Origin: Echinometra lucunter
Lineage: Eukaryota; Echinodermata; Echinoidea; Camarodonta; Echinometridae
Length of the DNA: 64,000 nt
Direction of reading: 5' to 3'
Assembly: GCA_029962745.1 (NCBI GenBank)
Contig: CM057161.1
Location: 9,284,638 to 9,348,637, forward strand
Shown one piece after another: positions 58,105-64,000 of this stretch. The stretch's first letter is position 1, and each line of letters opens with the position of its first letter. The translations under genes and the position numbers were made by a program. The notes beneath the pieces are model-generated. The model did no database searches. It was not told where the DNA came from and worked only from the letters and a program-made list of their open reading frames with translations.

Positions 58105-58439
58105 AGATGACATTACTGTGTTCAGCAACAGAGCATTCTTAACTTGAAATTAGTCAGCCTGTTGAATTTTGTAGTCTTTGATGTAAATAAAGAGCAATTT
58201 GATATGGATGAGAGCATTTTTGCATTTTAATGCCGCGTGTGCTTACCGATTCTTGAGCCAGTCTCACAAATTCAGGCATACCGATACAAACAAACAAACA
58301 AACAAACACAGCCGGATCATATGTGAACAGACGCAGCTTCCTGACATAGTAGTACAAGTACTTATAAAAACAAGTGTCGACGGAACAAGTCTGCGCCAAT
58401 GAAATTTAGTTCAGTTTAAAAGGATATCATAGTGCTGAG
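58105..58439. other. No gene seen; (AAAC)n near 58289
   Basis: Unique spacer; nothing recognised. Confidence 0.4.
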
Positions 58440-58640
58440 TCTATTTAGCGTGGTCCACATTCGAGATGAAGCGGAAATCGTCGGCCGTATACTGCCAATA
58501 CGGAGCACACACGCAGCTCCGAGAATTGCCGACCATAATTTCCACTCGCGCAAAAGTTGAGAAAGTTTCTTGACCTTTGCGCTGATGTATAACTCAATAC
58601 CAAGTGACACGCTGTCGAAGTAGAAGCAAGGGAGTGAGCG
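58440..58640. other. GC-richer island with open frames on both strands
   Basis: This patch is clearly less AT-rich than its flanks. The minus strand is open over 80 codons (58416-58658; YISAKVKKLSQLLREWKLWS in the middle). The plus strand has an ATG frame at 58469 (MKRKSSAVYCQYGAHTQLRE). I recognise neither and see no clear splice sites, so coding status is unresolved. Confidence 0.3.
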
Positions 58641-60042
58641 AACATAACAGAGCCCCATATGTTGTGACTAAATAATATCCCTTTAACTAAGTAAAAATGA
58701 ACATTGCAACATTGCATTTAATCGAGCAAATAGCGGTTCTTATCAGCGTAAGTAATAGAAGTATTATTAAAATGAGTGTGCATCGGGTGGGGAACATGGA
58801 GAACAGAAGCCGATGCTGATACATGTAAATAACAGTCTTAATGAAAATCAAGTTCAGTACCGTCTACCTCGACAGTTGCCGTGGCATAATGAATGATTAC
58901 AACCAGTAAAAGTTTAAGAATGCGTGCTCCGGTTGATAGGTTCAAACTTTTTTTAAAACTTGATTAAATGTCATGGATAATTAACAAAGGTGAATAGATG
59001 TTTTCACATCGTATGAGGAACAATGTCACTGGCGTGGACTAGAAAACCATCGATGCTTATCATGAGATATGGGCAGTTTTCCTTTTATGTCAAAATATAT
59101 GGCAGATGGTGGACTGTCCGAGGTTGTGTCAGGTTCAGGATTCTAGGGCGGGTAAAGGTTAAGGAGGTTCAAGCACCGGTCTAGCCATTGAACCAGACCC
59201 TCAATCATCCATCTACCTATATCTATATCTACTTACTACTCAAGTGCACTAACTTGTTATAGGAGAAAAGGGGAAAGGGGGCAAGGGGTGTGAAAGAAAA
59301 ATGCCCCTCCTGACAAATTTAAGACCATGGAAAAAAAATCACTCAAGCATGTTATAAGCCATTAGGATTGCCCCTTCGCCAGAAACAATAAAAATGCTAA
59401 CGATTTTCCAACAAGGGTGACCCAAAGGTCACTATGTCCCTGTTTCACCCCTTCGGAGGCCAGTGCATGGATACACCAACCATGTCAGTATTGAATGCAT
59501 GGGATGGATGAGATAGTGCCTCCATACCACCCATTGGCTTTGTTTAATTATCCCGTAGAATAATGGAAGGGCTGGTCCTAATTAAAAGATGCGCACACTT
59601 CTTCGGACTTTGATCTTTCCAATTAAAAAGCGTATCGCGCCCCGATGGTGATGGTGGTATTGTCGGGCTTGATTGACGAAGTGGGAGGGGAATAGGGGAC
59701 AGGAAAACGTTGGATAAAACCCATGCCCCAAGATCTACAGTCGGAAGGGGGGATATAAGGATAAACAAGAGAGAGGGGGAAAATAAGGGGGAAAAGTACG
59801 AAGCAGTCCACTCGATGCCCGTGTACGTGCGCATTTCATTACCCCCCCCCCTTATATACCGCTACCCCATCAATGATTGGACCCATGCAACACCACTGTT
59901 AAAAATTTTGATTAGAAATTGATGTCTAGCATTGTCTGTGGTGTTCTTGACCGTGAGAATAACAGAAGCTTTCTCTCTTCCTGTCCTGAATCTTTATGAA
60001 ATTATCCCTTTATTCTATCCATTCTCTTTTCTCTGTTAATAT
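58641..60042. other. No gene seen
   Basis: Unique DNA with a C run at about 59842-59851. Frames at 59544-59922 overlap a GA-rich patch and lack domains. Confidence 0.4.
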
Positions 60043-60262
<220 letters not shown>

Positions 60263-60264
<2 letters not shown>

Positions 60265-61155
60265 ACCCTCTCCAAACCACCTAACCCAATTTCATTCTCT
60301 TTCCAAACCCCTCTCTTAAGCGTATCTCAAGTTGTTTGCCCCCGCCTCCTTATTGTTTGTCGCCTAGCACTTTAATAGGCAAAGCAGATCGTTGCCACTG
60401 GGAGATACAAAGTATCATCTGAAGACAGCAGTGATTAATCATACTCATATGATATGGCCAATTGTGTTTGTCAAGGCCGGAAGTATTTTGTCAACTCAAA
60501 TTTAGTAGAGAAAGGTCGTCATGTTATCGGGGGCTCTCGGAAGCATTTCTAGGACATTTCTGGAAAACTGAAACATTTTCCAAGAGTTTACTGAAATCTG
60601 CTCTGGAGTAATAAATAATTCAAGCTGTGCTTGATATGGCATTCTATAGTCTGGTGACACCACATAAATTTGGGACATTCCCATGGGCAAATCTACCATC
60701 AGATGGTCAAAATCTGCAGGAAGCTTCCATTTTTGTTCTGAGAAAAAAGTCTAGACGTTTTCCCATAATCAATTAGCATGATAAGTTAGCAGCCGGACTC
60801 AGCTTTCATTGTGTGTCAAATCAACTACTTACACAAAGATATCCCAAACTCTCCACAAGCATGACAAGTTATGGTCATGATCATTTTGATATCAACGAAC
60901 TCCCACACCATTTCAGTTTCACGTATTCTCCTAATACTTAGAGGCTTTCGAAATCATTCACTGAATATACTACTCGAGTTACTGCATTTTATTATGATAA
61001 TATTTTCCCTGTTAGATAAATAACAATGACTTAATGCTACGCTTAGTGCGGTTTATTACATGTGCATGTATGAATACGCATTTTGCACATTTCCTGTTTT
61101 CGATCTGGCATCAGGTGGTTTAAAACCTAAACAACCTTCTATCTCGAATCTTCTC
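60263..61155. other. No gene seen
   Basis: Unique AT-rich DNA; the minus-strand frame 60502-60699 has no domain I recognise. Confidence 0.4.
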
Positions 61156-61463
61156 AGAAAAAAAAGCCCGATGCGTGTGATCTTTCTCAATGATATTCCT
61201 CCGAGTCAGACAGCTAGCCCTGATCTGTTTTCTTTCTTTTCTTTTTCTGAACTCAAATAAATAATGATTAATCAAAATCTTTTGAAATCGGTTAATTTTC
61301 CAAGAAAAAAAGCCCGACATGCCCAATGCGTGTCATCTTTCTCGGTGATTTTCCTCCTCGTCAGACTACTAGCCTTGATCATGTTGATCTGTTTTCTGTG
61401 TCTTTTCTTTTTCTGAAAGCAACTAAACAATGATTAACCAAAACCTTTCAGAAATCAGTTAAT
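61156..61463. repeat. Two-copy tandem repeat, about 150-160-bp unit
   Basis: AAAAAGCCCGATGCGTGTGA through CTGATCTGTTTTC to AATGATTAATCAAAA (61156-61297) recurs at 61302-61463, with an extra CATGCCCA and CATGTTGAT in the second copy. Confidence 0.75.
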
Positions 61464-61890
61464 CGTGATTTTGTCACATTGAATGTTAGGCGTGTCATTG
61501 TAATGACCAGATGTGTATACAGCCATTTGTATTCATTTATTTTTTAATTTTTTTTTTACTTTTTCATGAAATGCTAATGTTCTGTGCACTTTAGAAACTC
61601 AAAATAAGCTTTCAGTATATATGTCTCATATTTATTCTTTTTCTTCTCCTCCTCCTTTTTTTGTCTTTTGCTCATTTTTTTAATCTTCCTTCCTCTTCTT
61701 CGTCTTCTTCTCCTTCTATCTCTCTCCTCTCCCTCATTCTTCTCATCTTCTTTATCTTTTTTTTTTTCTTCTTCCTTCTTTTTATTCTTCTTCCTTATTC
61801 TTCTCCTCCCTCTTCTCCCTCTCCTTTTCATTCTCCTTTTCTTCTTCCTCTTCTTCTTCCTGTTCTTCACTCATCAGAAATCTGTTCAAC
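61464..61890. repeat. CT/T-rich tract
   Basis: Polypyrimidine TTCTTCT/CTCCT repeats at about 61630-61870. The Lys/Arg/Glu minus-strand and Ser/Phe/Leu plus-strand frames are low complexity. Confidence 0.85.
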
Positions 61891-62948
61891 TTAGCTCTCC
61901 TGTAATATTTTTTCATTAGATATGAGGTCCAACCACGAAACTCCATCTCTTTTCTCATCATCACATAACTGGGTAAAATTAATTGTAATGACGATTTTTC
62001 AGATTGTTTGATTTTCGCTGTGGAAAAAGTTTACTGGAAAGACGCGTGAGCACTGTGGGTGTGTTGACAATAGATCCTAATATCATCAAAACATACTTGT
62101 TAATCATTTTACCATCTTAACAAGATTATTTAAAAAAGGATCTCCGAAAAATAGATCATTCCTCAAAATAAAAGCGAATCAATCAGACGAAACAAAACCA
62201 TATGTCTAGCGGTAAGAATTTCATATTTATTTCTAAGGCACCGCCAAAATGCTATCATTTTTTGACAGTTTGATGTATGGGTCGCGCCTCGGGCGGTGCA
62301 TAAAAATGATTTAGGTCACGTGGACAACAAATATCACTTTATTTTCACCTCCCACACAGTAGGCCCTACTTCTGTTCTGATATATCTGCTTCGTGAAATA
62401 CAAAGCTATCAGAAAAAAATTAGTGTTTGTGAAGGTGATATAATATCATATTTTAGCTGCCAGAATAATGACAGAACTTCAACGTTTTAAATTATTAGCG
62501 GACTGACATTAGGACTGACATAACCCTTTGCTCTTAATACACATTTTTTTTTTTTTTCATGATTAATTTGCTGGGTTGTTTTTATGATTTAAGGGGGATT
62601 TAGACTTAATATTTTGCAATAGAGTTGTAAAGTTATTTTGTAGAAAAGTGAGTGAAACTCTCTCTTCCTCCCTCTTTCTCTCCCACTCCCTTTCTTTCCT
62701 ATCCCTTCTCCCCGTCCTTTGTGATTTGATTTAGGATGTGCATAAAACGCAAGATGCGCCAGCATTAAACTTAGTTTTAGGTATAGGCTGACATATCCAA
62801 TTCACATCCCATACTGTGGAAAATTTGGCAGAAGTCTGGAAGTGGAGAGTACTCTTTTTTCTTTTATTATTAGCGTACAAGGGAAAGATTTCATGACGGG
62901 GGAAAGATCTTGCATGGCTGCATGTGCTTCATTCAATTTTCATTCCAG
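61891..62948. other. No gene seen
   Basis: AT-rich DNA with a T run near 62545 and a CT patch near 62660-62710; nothing recognised. Confidence 0.4.
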
Positions 62949-63239
62949 CCATTCACGAACTTGCAAACGAATCACGGTCGGTCATTATTGAACCGACTGT
63001 TCCATCGCCCCACCACAGTCCCACTAACTCCCTTCGATGGTAGTGCTCAACTCAAACAACCCCTACACCCCATTGCGCCTGTCATTCATGATGCATCAGT
63101 TTATAGGCATCGTAGGCGAGTGCTACACAATCGGCTGCACGTATTGAGCCTGACAGATTTCGATATTGATCGATCAGTCACTATATCAAGGTCAAATGAC
63201 ATTCTCGCCCCATCTTTGACCTCCTTAGAGCGATTATGA
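62949..63239 (+). CDS. Candidate terminal exon, function unknown
   Basis: A good acceptor-like CAATTTTCATTCCAG ends at 62948. From there one frame is open for 96 codons to a TGA at 63237-63239, in phase 0. The composition is balanced and not low complexity, for example LLNRLFHRPTTVPLTPFDGS and YRHRRRVLHNRLHVLSLTDF. No family is recognised. The next AATAAA lies at 63573, which would give a 3' untranslated region of about 350 bases. The open frame also extends upstream of the acceptor to 62910, where it begins with TTG, not ATG. Could be the last exon of an upstream gene, or chance. Confidence 0.28.
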   Translation, partial: PFTNLQTNHGRSLLNRLFHRPTTVPLTPFDGSAQLKQPLHPIAPVIHDASVYRHRRRVLHNRLHVLSLTDFDIDRSVTISRSNDILAPSLTSLERL

Positions 63240-64000
63240 AGTAGGAATGAGAAATGGGGATATCAAGTCAAAAGTACGTTCCCATCGCTTAGCATCGGGA
63301 GATATATATTATTACAGTTTTTTCTCTTAGATGAGGGAAAATGCCTAGAGTAGTAAGGAGAATCAATGCTGATGGAGATTTGAGTGAATTTATCTGAAAG
63401 ATGGGAACCAACGACACTTAACCTTTGGACGCGCGACCTCGTTCTGCAGTCGTTTTTTTTTTTCAGTTCTGGGGGTCATAAGATGTTTGATCAATTCCAA
63501 TCCCTCAATATACGGGCAAACTGAAGTACTTTACTTTACTTTACTATGTATTTTTACTTTTGTTTTATGGAAAATAAATAAATGAATGAATGAAAGTATG
63601 TTTACACAACTAACAACTCTATTATAATCATTCATGTATGTGCCAATGTTATTTACACTATTATCAACGAATAAAATAGTAGCAGCTATCCATATAATAC
63701 GTCTTTAAACAAATACCAGTGGCCTTTGGATAGTTTCAAGATGCTTCTCTTTATTTTTTTTTTATTTTTTGTTTTATTAGAGTTCCCCATTTAAATAGTA
63801 GGTGTTCCTCTATTCAGAATTTGGACAAATTTTCATTCATAGTTAAACCTTTTTGAAGCTGATGATCTGGACCTGATTGTCTTGAAAATGGCAAAAGATA
63901 CAGCATAAAGGTGACAACATCGCCACTGCTCTTTCATCATTATAAAGGCACTCCACAAGCATGTAACATTTCATGTGACTTATTAAATAGGAACATGAAA
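63240..64000. other. No gene seen; AATAAA and (TTTAC)n
   Basis: (TTTAC)n at about 63526-63543 and AATAAATAAATGAATGAATG at 63573-63592, a possible polyadenylation signal for the exon candidate just upstream. The rest is AT-rich. Confidence 0.35.

Overview
This window looks like non-coding nuclear DNA from an animal. The best guess is an echinoderm, most likely a sea urchin or relative. The clues are general AT-richness with no long credible open frame, tRNA-derived SINEs ending in (ATT)n, very many short inverted-repeat (MITE or foldback) elements, long CT/GA and ATT microsatellites, and about thirty poly(C)/poly(G) runs of 9 to 17 bases. The terminal motif GGGCCCCGTTTCATAAA and the SINE tail GCGCTATATAA are common in marine deuterostome genomes. 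The taxon is an inference; no gene here fixes it.

No complete protein gene could be recognised. The longest open frames (163 and 169 codons) lie in repeats or polypurine DNA and do not look coding. What remains is a set of weak exon candidates, each an open frame next to consensus-like splice sites: 21422-21472, 29518-29633, 30700-30906 (minus), 37857-37960, 44966-45094 and 62949-63239. The only confidently identified protein relic is the C-terminus of a LINE reverse-transcriptase ORF, frameshifted, at about 18960-19157.

Layout. 0-10 kb: a degenerate tandem array (1-1290), two poly-C foldback elements, a CCAAT-containing MITE and a tRNA-like fragment. 10-22 kb: the richest part. It holds three plus-strand and several minus-strand SINE pieces, two GTGCA-rich foldback elements, a 580-bp foldback with TTAA ends (15742-16322), a perfect palindrome of two CRE octamers (16494-16534), a 97-bp near-perfect hairpin (17208-17476) and a 58-bp exact direct repeat (20536-20947). 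22-30 kb: mostly unique AT-rich sequence with a nested MITE (25080-25332) and an unusual ACGGT-rich foldback with a central palindrome (27272-27697). 30-62 kb: many short, decayed tandem arrays with unit lengths of about 80 to 300 bp, several carrying splice-acceptor-like or coding-like blocks (30.8-31.7, 36.3-36.7, 38.0-38.7, 41.1-41.4, 43.2-44.0, 45.6-46.7, 50.2-51.3, 55.7-56.3 and 61.2-61.5 kb), plus further MITEs and microsatellites. 62-64 kb: one candidate terminal exon followed by a polyadenylation-signal-like sequence.

The most interesting signals are the minus-strand tandem array at 30.7-31.7 kb, where the same coding-like block recurs three times behind an acceptor-like AG; the long hairpin at 17.2 kb; the CRE palindrome; and the shared 3' tail of the LINE and SINE fragments. 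Without searches it cannot be decided whether this window is an intron of a large gene or intergenic DNA.
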